This document shows, piece after piece, positions 8,947 to 16,786 of a stretch of DNA of 64,000 nucleotides. The translations under genes and the position numbers were made by a program. Each line of letters begins with the position of its first letter. Positions within the stretch are counted from its first letter, which is position 1. The notes under the pieces are model-generated. The model searched no databases. It saw nothing but the letters and a program-made list of their open reading frames with translations, and was not told where the DNA came from. The stretch comes from Bacillus sp. ISL-51 (GTDB lineage: Bacteria > Bacillota > Bacilli > Bacillales > Bacillaceae), in NCBI RefSeq assembly GCF_018613535.1, contig NZ_JAGGQB010000011.1, positions 62,001 through 126,000 on the forward strand, written 5' to 3'.

Positions 8947-9153
8947 ATGTCGCAGGATGATTATAAGCATGAGCTTAATTTAGTTTTTTGTCGAGTCGAA
9001 GGAGACAAAGGTGATACTGGCGCAACTGGATCCAAGGGAGCTACAAGTGCTGCTGGTAAAGATGGTTTATCTGCATATGAATTAGCTGTGCAACAAGGTT
9101 TTACAGGCACATTAGATGAGTGGCTTGCCTCTTTGAAAGCAACGGCTAATTGA
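8947..9153 (+). CDS. Collagen-like / phage tail-type fragment
   Basis: 68 residues with four Gly-X-Y triplets (GDKGDTGATGSKGAT) followed by GLSAYELAVQQGFTGTLDEWLASLKA. The second part is a motif often found after collagen-like repeats in phage tail and baseplate proteins. There is no ribosome binding site before the ATG, and the protein is far shorter than its relatives, so this is probably the 3' end of a lost prophage gene. A good terminator follows. Confidence 0.45.
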   Translation: MSQDDYKHELNLVFCRVEGDKGDTGATGSKGATSAAGKDGLSAYELAVQQGFTGTLDEWLASLKATAN

Positions 9154-9162
9154 TTACATTAC

Positions 9163-9196
9163 ATACCCTTCTCTAAACCGAGGAGGGTATTTTTAT
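9163..9196 (+). terminator. Terminator after the collagen-like fragment
   Basis: ATACCCTTCTC and GAGGAGGGTAT form an 11-bp stem with one mismatch, followed by TTTTTAT. Confidence 0.75.
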
Positions 9197-9245
9197 CTAG
9201 TTTTAATCTGATTAGACAGGATAAGTCAAATATCGACAAAAAAGA

Positions 9246-9449
9246 TTATGACCACAAATTCAAAGCAAGAGTCGAAAGCGCCCATGCCATTATGCCGAAC
9301 GTCACAAAGAATCTAAGAAAAGTTTCATATTTTGTAAGTCTTCGTTCTCTTTTTGTTTTACCTAATCTCCAATAAAGGGCGTAGCCGGAGAACAATAAAA
9401 TTATTTGTCCAAGTTGCGACACAGATTCTAAAAATTCTATACCGTTCAT
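9246..9449 (-). CDS. Small membrane protein of unknown function
   Basis: 67 residues with two hydrophobic segments (LGQIILLFSGYALYW and FLRFFVTFGIMAWALSTLAL) separated by a basic loop (RLGKTKRERRLTKY). The ATG at 9449 follows GAGGTG. The layout fits a small integral membrane protein, holin-like in size, but no family was recognised. A terminator on the same strand lies just upstream, so it has its own promoter. Confidence 0.5.
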   Translation of the reverse strand: MNGIEFLESVSQLGQIILLFSGYALYWRLGKTKRERRLTKYETFLRFFVTFGIMAWALSTLALNLWS

Positions 9450-9477
9450 TGATTTTATTCACCTCGTTTATTTATGA

Positions 9478-9512
9478 GAAAAAAATAAAGTAGACTTGTG
9501 GAGAGTCTACTT
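9478..9512 (-). terminator. Minus-strand terminator between two small ORFs
   Basis: AAGTAGACT and AGTCTACTT make a perfect 9-bp stem with a 7-base loop; on the minus strand it is followed by a T-rich run. It closes the short transcript that carries the 21-codon ORF upstream. Confidence 0.7.
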
Positions 9513-9570
9513 ATAGCGCTTATCCAAAGTACCCATTTTCTTCGGTTTAAAAACAGCTTGAGGAATTTAT

Positions 9571-9636
9571 TTATGATTTGGCTTGGACGCCAGTTAATAA
9601 AGTAAGGCTTAATGCCATTGTTTTAAAATGCCCCAT
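9571..9636 (-). CDS. Possible 21-residue peptide gene
   Basis: ATG at 9636 stands 7 bases behind GGAGGGG and reads MGHFKTMALSLTLLTGVQAKS before TAA. A perfect terminator follows 59 bases after the stop. The composition (basic start, hydrophobic core, polar end) resembles a minimal secreted or membrane-inserted peptide, as in Phr precursors or type I toxins, but I know no match. The ribosome binding site and terminator are what support it. Confidence 0.35.
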   Translation of the reverse strand: MGHFKTMALSLTLLTGVQAKS

Positions 9637-9639
9637 CCT

Positions 9640-9855
9640 TATTCCCCTCCATTTATCCATCACAGTTTTATTATCGCAGATGGAAAGCCCATTTCCAACA
9701 ATTATGAAAAAATGAGTAACCTGCAATATGTCTAATGGTATAAGAAATGATGTTTCTTTTATTCAGCATAACCATGAGACCATTATAAAAGAAAAAAAGA
9801 GCCAATTTCATTCACATTGAAGCTTTATCATCTTATTTTTATGATCTGTGTCCAC
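9640..9855. other. Intergenic stretch, nothing recognised
   Basis: No ORF with a ribosome binding site was seen. The 3' part leads into the second PVKPDLYNAVP repeat copy in an open frame (IHIEALSSYFYDLCP). Confidence 0.4.
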
Positions 9856-9991
9856 CAGTCAAACCTGATCTTTACAATGCTGTGCCTCCAGGTGTATATG
9901 AAACAGCTCGCAAGATCGCTTTTGATCCGTATTTGATTCTAATCCCATCCATTAACCCGTGCTTTCTTCTTTCAAATAGGCTTATTTGCTG
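9856..9991 (+). pseudogene. Fragment with the PVKPDLYNAVP repeat (copy 2)
   Basis: The frame reads PPVKPDLYNAVPPGVYETARKIAFDPYLILIP and is open at its 5' side for about 20 codons. It shares about 50 near-identical bases with 7291-7345 and then diverges completely. No start codon or ribosome binding site is visible. The protein family is unknown to me. Confidence 0.45.
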
Positions 9992-10122
9992 ATTAGAGTC
10001 ATCTTCAATATTAGACAGAGTAACTGAGATACTTCGTACTTACAGGATTCTAATAAGAAGATTCGTTATTATCATTATTTTGACCGATGTTCCCTTTTAA
10101 AAGAATCATGTATGATCGATAA

Positions 10123-10136
10123 GGAAAACGCTTTCA
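10123..10136 (+). promoter_or_regulatory. CcpA cre site upstream of bglS
   Basis: GGAAAACGCTTTCA, on the other strand TGAAAGCGTTTTCC, fits the cre consensus. It lies 20 bases before the bglS start, a position where CcpA-HPr(Ser-P) would block transcription when glucose is present. Confidence 0.75.
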
Positions 10137-10155
10137 AAGAAAGGGGGATGCCAAC

Positions 10156-10887
10156 ATGTCTTACCCTATGAAACGAGTGTTGTTGCTTCTTGTCACTGGA
10201 TTGTTTATGAGTTTGTCTGCAGTCACTTCTACTGCCTCGGCTCAAACAGGTGGATCGTTTTTTGACCCTTTTAACAGCTATAACTCCGGATTATGGCAAA
10301 AAGCAAATGATTATTCGAATGGAAATATGTTCAACTGCACTTGGCGTGCAAATAACGTATCAATGACATCATTAGGTGAAATGCGTTTGGCGCTAACAAG
10401 TCCATCTTATAACAAGTTTGACTGCGGGGAAAACCGCTCTGTTCAAACATATGGCTATGGACTTTATGAAGTCAGAATGAAACCAGCTAAAAACGCAGGG
10501 ATCGTTTCATCGTTCTTCACTTACACAGGTCCAACGGATGGAACTCCTTGGGATGAGATTGATATCGAATTTTTAGGAAAAGACACAACAAAGGTTCAAT
10601 TTAACTATTATACAAATGGTGCAGGAAACCATGAGAAGATTGCGGATCTCGGATTTGATGCAGCCAATGCCTATCATACGTATGCGTTCGATTGGCAGCC
10701 AAACTCAATTAAATGGTATGTCGATGGGCAATTAAAACATACTGCGACAAGCCAAATTCCGACAACACCAGGAAAGATCATGATGAACTTGTGGAATGGT
10801 ACGGGTGTCGATGAATGGCTCGGTTCCTACAATGGTGTAACACCGCTATACGCTCATTACGACTGGGTGCGTTATACAAAAAAATAA
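10156..10887 (+). CDS. bglS: Endo-beta-1,3-1,4-glucanase (lichenase)
   Basis: 243 residues, the usual length for Bacillus lichenase. A signal peptide (KRVLLLLVTGLFMSLSAVTS, cut near ASAQT) directs secretion. The mature enzyme is a GH16 beta-jelly roll with the catalytic signature DEIDIEF near residue 134, where the first Glu is the nucleophile and the second the acid/base. It cleaves mixed-linked beta-glucans such as lichenan and cereal beta-glucan. The ATG at 10156 follows AAAGGGGGA; a second ATG at 10168 is possible. Control by CcpA is suggested by a cre site. In B. subtilis LicT antitermination also acts on bglS, but I saw no clear antiterminator hairpin here. Confidence 0.95.
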   Translation: MSYPMKRVLLLLVTGLFMSLSAVTSTASAQTGGSFFDPFNSYNSGLWQKANDYSNGNMFNCTWRANNVSMTSLGEMRLALTSPSYNKFDCGENRSVQTYGYGLYEVRMKPAKNAGIVSSFFTYTGPTDGTPWDEIDIEFLGKDTTKVQFNYYTNGAGNHEKIADLGFDAANAYHTYAFDWQPNSIKWYVDGQLKHTATSQIPTTPGKIMMNLWNGTGVDEWLGSYNGVTPLYAHYDWVRYTKK

Positions 10888-10898
10888 TGTCACATGTG

Positions 10899-10935
10899 AT
10901 AAGAGCCTGCTGCCTCAATGTAGCCAGGCTCTTAT
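10899..10935 (+). terminator. Hairpin after bglS
   Basis: ATAAGAGCCTG and CAGGCTCTTAT make a perfect 11-bp stem. There is no T-run behind it, so it may serve as an RNA 3' stabiliser or a weak terminator. Confidence 0.55.
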
Positions 10936-10980
10936 GATTGTAATGAGAAGTTGTTGGCATGAATATCTTCTATTCACTAA

Positions 10981-11420
10981 AAATATCCTTATGATTTAGC
11001 AGCGACAAAGATGAATCATTGGTATGTGGCTATTAAAAAGAGTTGGGTCGGCAGAGCAGAAGAAATGCGTAAAGAAGTTATGCAGGAAATAAAAGGTATG
11101 GAAGAAAACCAAGATGTTTTACTATACTACTCCCTACTTGAGTTTAGACATAAGCTAATGTTGGCATATATGTACCCTAACGCTATAAAAGACATTGAGA
11201 AAAATTATGGCGAGCTAAAAGAATACGAAGGTCATGGGAATTTAACAGGAATGCTGGAATATTACTATTACTTTTTCATGGGCATGTTCTGTTCCAGACA
11301 AAAAAATGGGTACGGAAGAGCAGCGTTCAAAGGTCTTTTGGATCGTCGTCAGAGAACGGCAAAGCAACTTGATCGGCACCCTGCTTTTCTATGTTGAATT
11401 TCAGCAAATGTTTTGCTTAA
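10981..11420 (+). pseudogene. Truncated rap gene
   Basis: The frame reads DLAATKMNHWYVAIKKSWVGRAEEM, then ENQDVLLYYSLLEFRHKLML and MLEYYYYFFMGMF, matching the N-terminal helical bundle and first TPR of Rap phosphatases such as the RapK at 5998. There is no start codon at the expected place, only an in-frame stop before KYPYDL, and no ribosome binding site. After about residue 105 the frame breaks. Pieces of the next TPR can still be traced in other frames to about 11420. No phr gene follows. It is a decayed second Rap, distinct in sequence from RapK. Confidence 0.7.
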
Positions 11421-11464
11421 CGAGTCTCCTGGTTTTTGTACCACCATTCGCTCCATTTTATTTT

Positions 11465-11522
11465 TTGTTCCTGTTCAGCCATACAGAAGATACCATTCTA
11501 CTGTATGGCTGAACAGGAACAA
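11465..11522. repeat. Perfect 22-bp inverted repeat
   Basis: TTGTTCCTGTTCAGCCATACAG (11465-11486) is exactly reverse-complemented at 11501-11522, with a 14-base spacer. It lies between the rap remnant and the 3' end of the xynC remnant. There is no T-run directly after either arm in plus orientation; on the minus strand the structure is followed by AAAATAAAATGG. It could be a strong hairpin ending minus-strand transcription, or a fold-back junction left by recombination. Confidence 0.7.
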
Positions 11523-11629
11523 GGCAAAGGCGGCACCCCCGGTACTCGTATAGCCCCGGATCGGCGGTTATGTATACGGCGTTTAAATCCGTATCCGCTC
11601 CAACGCGGTACCGCTTGTCTTAGGTGCCC

Positions 11630-12721
11630 TTAACGATTTACGACAAATGTTGTCACGCTTTGAGCTGGAAGATGGGCCCAAAAATGATTGCCCGTTACAT
11701 TGAGATCCGTTCCAGGTTGAAGATTGCTGCTGCTGCTCGTGATCCATCTAGATACTTGCGAAGCAGATCCATTCTGCAACACAAAGTTTTGGTTGACCCC
11801 TGTATTGCTTTTGTTAATGGCAACAATCACGACTTTATTGTCGCCTTTATATGCTGAGACGTAAACATTCGGTTCGGGATTTTTCGTTGCATCAATCCGT
11901 ACATAGCCAGGACGCACAAACTTCGAGAAATGAGCCATATTGTAACCGCGTTTGCTGATTGTACCGTCTTCTTTCATAGGACCGTATGATCTGCGGATGT
12001 ACCACCAAACATAAGCTTGAAAATCTCCCTCTACCATTGAATGGTGAATATGCTCTGAAACACCTAATGCCTCGGGCCAGCGATCCGCTGAATTGTTGTC
12101 ACTATTCGGATAGTATACTTCCGTCATCCATAGCTCTTTCCCTCCTCCTTTTTGTTTGAAAAGAGGATAAGGAAACTGACTGATCTGCGTACCGTACAGG
12201 TGAGCGCCGAGAATATCCATATTCCTAAGCGCCTGCGGATCGTTCAAAATCGGGTCCGACATATTTTTCAGGTACTGAAATGATTCCGGTGCGATGACAC
12301 GGGCATTAATCAAGCCGGCATTTTCTCTCATGAAACGAAGCATTTCTTGCGGCGTCCACCATGTCCATTCGTGTGCATAATCAGGCTCGTTTTGCACAGA
12401 AATCGCATAAAGATTCACACCATTATTCTTCATGTAAGTCACAAAGTCGTTAAGATGCTGAGCATACGCAGCGTACTTATCGTATTTGAGCCGTTTTGCC
12501 GATGTATCACCATTACGATTGAAGGTCTCAACCATGTCACTTGGAGGATTCCATGGCGAAGCAAAAACTAATACTCCGTGCTCTGTCGCTCTTTTGGCAG
12601 TGGCTACTTCTCTGTACCAATTATTTCTGTTATCGTCTACATTGATTCTGAGAATAGAAAAACCTAACTGATTTTTTCTATTGCCAAAGGCGGTTTCTCT
12701 TTGAGCTGCTGTCAAATCTCC
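11630..12721 (-). pseudogene. xynC: Glucuronoxylanase XynC, N-terminus lost and replaced
   Basis: From GDLTAAQRE to the end (TTFVVNR) the protein is near-identical to the GH30 glucuronoxylan endo-1,4-beta-xylanase XynC of B. subtilis. The acid/base Glu (VQNEPDYAHEW) and nucleophile Glu (WMTEVYYP) are kept, and so is the C-terminal beta domain. B. subtilis XynC has about 59 residues before this point: a signal peptide plus the first strands with GFGGMNHPAW, part of the barrel. Here these are gone, and the frame continues upstream into 34 codons of a uvrX fragment that begins with ATG at 12823. The chimera would lack a secretion signal and part of the barrel, so it is almost certainly inactive outside the cell. 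Confidence 0.8.
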
Positions 12722-13232
12722 AATCCTCTTCGTTTTCTTGCTCTCTAGATCAAGAGCTAACTTACTCAGCAACATGTTGTCTCCAATGCCAACAGTGCAA
12801 ACTAAGCCAAATTCTTTCTTCATGCAATCTTGAATTGCTTTTCGCCATTTCTTCTGGATTTTGTTTTCCTGCGTCTAAAAAAGATTCATCTACACTGTAG
12901 GTGTGTACGCACTTCTCAGGAACAAACCTGTAAAACAGCTTAGTAATTTCAGTTGAAACTCTGATGAAAAGTTTCATTTGTGGATTTACTGCATGTATTC
13001 TTGGATCATCTGGGATCTCGAATAATCCAGACCCAGTTTTGATTCCAAAATCTTTTTTAAGCGCAGGAGATGCAGCTTAAACTACACTTCCCTGTCTATC
13101 CGTGTTTCCGACTACAGCCAGATAACAAGTCATTGGATTCAACCCCATAGTGACTGCTGAAACCGAAGCATAAAAGGATTTCATATCAGCACAAAGTATA
13201 TTTTTACGCGGAAACTGTGAGTAATCAATCAT
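12722..13232 (-). pseudogene. uvrX: UvrX-type Y-family DNA polymerase, 5' part only
   Basis: Starting at ATG 13232 (behind TAGGAG), the minus strand reads PRKNILCADMKSFYASVSAV, a classic Y-family start with the catalytic Asp and steric-gate region. It goes on to VNPQMKLFIRVSTEI, HTYSVDESFLDAG and KKEFGLVCTVGIGDNMLLSK. UvrX of phage SPbeta and its relatives are about 415 residues; here only ~170 remain. There is an in-frame TAA after GSVV (a Leu codon in relatives), a one-base insertion in an A-run near 12850, and then the junction with xynC near 12722-12735. Confidence 0.8.
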
Positions 13233-13255
13233 TATAAGCAACTCCTATGATCTAT

Positions 13256-13502
13256 TCATGGTGATGCATACGGTTTGTCTTCTTGATCCTTAACATGTAG
13301 CTTGTGTTGTTCGTAATTGAGATAATGAACTTTACCAATCAAGTCTTCAGCACTTCCCTCTTTATAGAGCTTAAATTTTAATTCCTTGTTCATCTAAAGA
13401 CGGCTTCTCAATTTTTGATACATCTAACAAGTCCTGTTTTAGCTGCGTTAAATGTTCTGGAAGCATCATGGAAGTCCATTTGATCGCTGCTCGATCCCTG
13501 AG
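13256..13502 (-). pseudogene. YolD-like protein, truncated and frameshifted
   Basis: The minus strand reads LRDRAAIKWTSMMLPEHLTQL, the signature of YolD-family proteins, then DVSKIEKPSLDEQ. After a frame change it reads LYKEGSAEDLIGKVHYLNYEQHKLHVKD. In Bacillus, yolD genes lie just upstream of uvrX-type polymerase genes, and here too the distance to uvrX is 23 bases. The start codon is missing and an internal segment of about 20 codons seems to be lost. It was probably cotranscribed with uvrX before both decayed. Confidence 0.7.
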
Positions 13503-13825
13503 TGGTAAACTTCCTTTTTCAAAAGAATATTCAACATATGTCCCCTATGCACTTGAAAATCAATACGATTCAAGTTTGGTCGGTATATTAACAAAAGACA
13601 GCGAAATCGTTTTTAATCCTACTTTTGGCGCGCTTTAAGAACTAAAGGGATTGAGGTAATCGAATTACCCCGGAGCAGTAAAGGAGGAATGATTAAATTG
13701 TTAAAAAGCTAAACCAACTTACACAACCTACAATGGGTTCATATTGGCTATAACATATTAGTAGATTCGTGTAGGTTGTCAGTATATTACAATGAATCAG
13801 CCTACACGAAAAAAATCGCTAATTA
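13503..13825. other. Decayed intergenic segment
   Basis: A plus-strand fragment reading VPYALENQYDSSLVGILTKDSEIVFNPTF ends with TAA at about 13639 without a start. A short inverted repeat pair, CACAACCTACA and TGTAGGTTGT, lies at about 13722-13780. No gene was recognised. Confidence 0.35.
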
Positions 13826-14134
13826 AACGATGGTGTAAGTAAAGTTGCCAAAAGCTACAAAAGGTTTGGGAAAAGCGACCAAGAAACAGCGGATATAATA
13901 GGAGTGAATAGAGTTACTGTAACAAAGTGGCGGAACTATGACCTTCATTTTAGAGCAGAATTGAATAAAAGACGAAAAGAAATATGGGGTTCATCCATTG
14001 ACTTGGATGATTATCACGAGCTTTTTGAAGAGAAACCACAACTATTACAAGAATTAAATAACAATAAACGCGTGGGAAGGGAAATTCGTTCATCATTATA
14101 TAAGTGGATGGCACCTAGACGAAAAACAAAATAA
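13826..14134 (+). pseudogene. Phage-type helix-turn-helix fragment
   Basis: An open frame from 13826 reads FGKSDQETADIIGVNRVTVTKWRNYDL followed by RAELNKRRKEIWG. The ETADIIGVNRVTVTKW part is a helix-turn-helix of the kind seen in small phage terminase subunits and phBC6A51-like proteins. The only available start is a GTG at 13904 inside the helix-turn-helix, with no ribosome binding site, so the N-terminus is missing. The C-terminal half is charged and unrecognised. Confidence 0.45.
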
Positions 14135-14407
14135 GATTCCAATCTAGAGAGGAGCATGAGGAACAACTGCAAGTGCAGCAAGAACTATTTGGTCATAATT
14201 GTTTTATTATGCAGATCGATATTTGTCACCCGTTTTCCCTAGTTACAAGTGCAATCCAATTATTAGCTGCTAAAGTGAGTATTTTAACTATCAGGACAAT
14301 TCTCAATTAAAATGCAATTGAAAGGGGCCATGCTATCATCGTATGTAAGATTAATCTTTTTTCTTATTAAATAATATGTAAATTTATATATTTTTATAGC
14401 AAAATAT
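14135..14407. other. Intergenic stretch, decayed or non-coding
   Basis: A 28-codon ORF at 14156 (ATG behind GAGAGGAGC, hydrophobic) is the only item with a ribosome binding site; I cannot support it further. Confidence 0.3.
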
Positions 14408-14422
14408 ACGAAAGCGCTTTAT
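14408..14422 (+). promoter_or_regulatory. cre-like site before the AraC-type regulator
   Basis: ACGAAAGCGCTTTAT matches the core of the CcpA cre consensus (AAAGCGCTTT) and lies about 30 bases upstream of the start codon, suggesting carbon catabolite control. Confidence 0.5.
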
Positions 14423-14449
14423 TTTCTAAAGAATTAAGGAGTGCCAATA

Positions 14450-15655
14450 ATGAAACAAAACTTAGAATTCATCTCTAAAATGATCTCTGATGCATATAAT
14501 GTTCCAACTTTTGTTTTAAATAATAAAAACAATCATATTTTTAGCAGTGGAGATCATCTGAAACATCCTCTTTTTCACTCAATAGAAGAATTTATAAACC
14601 GGCTCATTCAACCTGAAGATCAGCAAAACGTTCCTTTAATCAGAACAACAAACTATCTGGAGACGTTCATTGTATTTCATTTATCTTCAATCGAAACTAT
14701 AATAATCGGACCTTTTTCTTCCTACGAGGTTACGGAGAACATAGTAAATGGTATTATGCATGACTATCAAATATTTTCTGCTTATCAGCAAGAGTTGTTT
14801 CTTTATTACAGTCAATTAGAGTGGTTAAACCAAAAACAAATTTTGTCTCTTTGCTCCCTTACTTATTATTTAATATGCCAAGAACCACTTGAAGAAGAGT
14901 TAATCAGATCTCAAATAATGAATTCTGAAGAAATTGAACCAACCCATATTGAACAAGTGGTACGCCACCGCCGTCTTGATGCTTCTTTTCATATGGATTA
15001 TCGGGTCGAACAGAAAATCTGGCAATGTGTAAAAGAAGGAGATAAGGAAAAGCTGCTGCAACATTTGGATACGATCAAAATTGAAGGTGTGGGTCTGCTT
15101 TCGAAAAGAAGCCACCTTCGTAACATTAAAAATCAAACAATTATCTCTATTGCACTTGCAACAAGAGCAGCAATTGACGGTGGGCTTTATCCTGAAATTG
15201 CTTATACGATGAGTGATATTAGCATTCAAAAAGTAGAAGAAACTTCCGAACTACAAAAAATCTACTTGATTGGGGATGACTTCTTATATTCATTAGTTGA
15301 CCGTGTGAATGAAACCAGAGAAAATAATCACTCTAAAGCTGTACAAATTTGTAAAAACTATATATTCAATCATATTTTTGAGCAAATTTCTATAAAGGAT
15401 CTGGCAGACATGGTTCATTTAAATCCCGTTTATTTGTCACAGCTTTTTAAAAAAGAAACCAACAAACCGCTTGGAAAATACATTCAAGATGAAAAAATAA
15501 AAGAAGCTCAAAAATTACTTATCCAATCTGAACATTCTGTGGCGGACATTTGTATGCTTCTTCACTTCAATGATCAAAGTTACTTTTCAAGCATATTTAA
15601 AAAGTATACTGGATTAACACCAATTCAATACCGGAAAAATCCAGTCATTCATTAA
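14450..15655 (+). CDS. AraC-family transcriptional regulator
   Basis: 401 residues. The ATG at 14450 follows AAGGAG by 8 bases; the GTG at 14441 overlaps that site and is unlikely. The last ~100 residues are a typical AraC double helix-turn-helix: ISIKDLADMVHLNPVYLSQLFKKETNKPLGKYI, and then VADICMLLHFNDQSYFSSIFKKYTGLTPIQYR. The N-terminal 290 residues are a putative sensor domain (ISKMISDAYNVPTFVLNN) unlike sugar-binding cupin AraC proteins; the ligand is unknown. The gene stands alone, with a cre-like site in front and a terminator behind. No obvious target operon is adjacent; the dehydrogenase gene on the other strand is one candidate. Confidence 0.8.
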   Translation: MKQNLEFISKMISDAYNVPTFVLNNKNNHIFSSGDHLKHPLFHSIEEFINRLIQPEDQQNVPLIRTTNYLETFIVFHLSSIETIIIGPFSSYEVTENIVNGIMHDYQIFSAYQQELFLYYSQLEWLNQKQILSLCSLTYYLICQEPLEEELIRSQIMNSEEIEPTHIEQVVRHRRLDASFHMDYRVEQKIWQCVKEGDKEKLLQHLDTIKIEGVGLLSKRSHLRNIKNQTIISIALATRAAIDGGLYPEIAYTMSDISIQKVEETSELQKIYLIGDDFLYSLVDRVNETRENNHSKAVQICKNYIFNHIFEQISIKDLADMVHLNPVYLSQLFKKETNKPLGKYIQDEKIKEAQKLLIQSEHSVADICMLLHFNDQSYFSSIFKKYTGLTPIQYRKNPVIH

Positions 15656-15696
15656 TTAGTTCTCATTCTTTACTCAATCTTGCATTTACATAAAAA

Positions 15697-15729
15697 GTCG
15701 CTAATCCATTAGGAATTAGCGGTTCTTTT
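15697..15729 (+). terminator. Terminator of the AraC-type regulator gene
   Basis: CGCTAAT and ATTAGCG with a 9-base loop, followed by GTTCTTTTC. Confidence 0.65.
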
Positions 15730-15766
15730 CATTGAATCAGTTTCAGTGGATTGATTGTAAAGGAAG

Positions 15767-15979
15767 TTAAAAATCAGCTAAATCTGCCTGTCTTCTAACA
15801 CTCACTATTTGCTGATTTTTTATAGTTTTGAAAGCCTTTGAAATAACGAGTTCCCCTAAAGCCTCCCTATTGATTAAAGATACATTAGAAAAGCTTGTTA
15901 ACTTTTTATAAAGTGATTTAATCGTTTCGAATTGATTGGCATCTTCAGATGAAATGGGTTGAAACATTTGATTATCCAC
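15767..15979 (-). CDS. Hypothetical protein, probably a C-terminal remnant
   Basis: 70 residues from a GTG at 15979; the frame stays open 8 codons upstream (SEGLPIIW) to a TAG, and no ribosome binding site is seen. It is helical and polar (SEDANQFETIKSLYKKL), with no recognised family. It lies downstream of the dehydrogenase gene on the same strand and may be the tail of a lost gene. Confidence 0.3.
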   Translation of the reverse strand: MDNQMFQPISSEDANQFETIKSLYKKLTSFSNVSLINREALGELVISKAFKTIKNQQIVSVRRQADLADF

Positions 15980-16015
15980 CCAAATAATAGGAAGTCCTTC
16001 ACTCTATTTAAGTAT

Positions 16016-16786
16016 CTATGCATGAATGTTGACGCCGCCATCCACATTTAGTGTTTGCCCGGTTATGTGCCTGGAATCTTCACTTGCCAGAAACAGTACT
16101 GCCGGTGCAATATCCTCATACGGAGCTCCAAATCTCCTCAGAGAGGTTTGCTCGAAGCCTAACTTTGTTGGATCACGTTCCTCTTCTGGTAAATGATCGA
16201 GGTACGCTTGTATAACATCTGTGATTGCTCCTGGATTTATCACATTTACATTGATATTATCAGGACCCCATTCACGGGCAGCTACCCTGGAGAGACCACG
16301 GATTGCTTCCTTAATAGCTGCATAAGCTGCATATCCCTCCTGGCCTTGATCACCAGATCCCGATCCAAAATTAATCACTTTACCGCCTTTTTCTTTAAGA
16401 TATGGGTAACACAGCTTCATAAAGTTCCATGTTGAAACGAGCCCAGTCTGGTAACTTATATCAAGTGTTTCTCTCGTGTGATCCAAGAATGAATGAGGCG
16501 TCTTAATAGCAATAGCCAAATTCACCAAAATATCTATTGTCTGATAATGTTCTACCGTAGCAGAAACAAATTCTTTTGACTGGTCAAGATCGGAAGCATC
16601 AAAAGCGTTTGCAAATACGGCAGCGCCTTTGCTTTTACATAATTCGGTTGTTTCTTTAAGTCCTTCTGTATTGATATCGCATAAGGCGAGTTTGGCCCCT
16701 TCTTCCGCGAAGCGAACTGCAATATACTTACCTAACCCGCCGCCTGCCCCTGTAATAATGGCAACTTTTCCAACTAGTTTTCCCAT
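16016..16786 (-). CDS. Short-chain dehydrogenase/reductase
   Basis: 256 residues from the ATG at 16786, which follows AAGGAG; an upstream in-frame start at 16813 has no ribosome binding site. Classical SDR features in order are the nucleotide-binding TGAGGGLG near residue 14, a DI for the adenine ring (LCDIN), the catalytic Ser in FGSGSGD near 145, Tyr and Lys in YAAIK near 158-162, INPG, and the C-terminal ITGQTLNVDGG. The usual NAG motif reads NLAI here, a small departure. It is an NAD(P)-dependent oxidoreductase of FabG type; the substrate cannot be inferred. It is monocistronic, divergent from nothing obvious, and lies behind the AraC-type regulator. Confidence 0.85.
   Translation of the reverse strand: MGKLVGKVAIITGAGGGLGKYIAVRFAEEGAKLALCDINTEGLKETTELCKSKGAAVFANAFDASDLDQSKEFVSATVEHYQTIDILVNLAIAIKTPHSFLDHTRETLDISYQTGLVSTWNFMKLCYPYLKEKGGKVINFGSGSGDQGQEGYAAYAAIKEAIRGLSRVAAREWGPDNINVNVINPGAITDVIQAYLDHLPEEERDPTKLGFEQTSLRRFGAPYEDIAPAVLFLASEDSRHITGQTLNVDGGVNIHA

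Noticed and set aside
11465-11522. Inverted repeat as the ends of an insertion sequence
   Set aside because: The arms are only 14 bases apart and no transposase fragment lies between or beside them; at most a relic.
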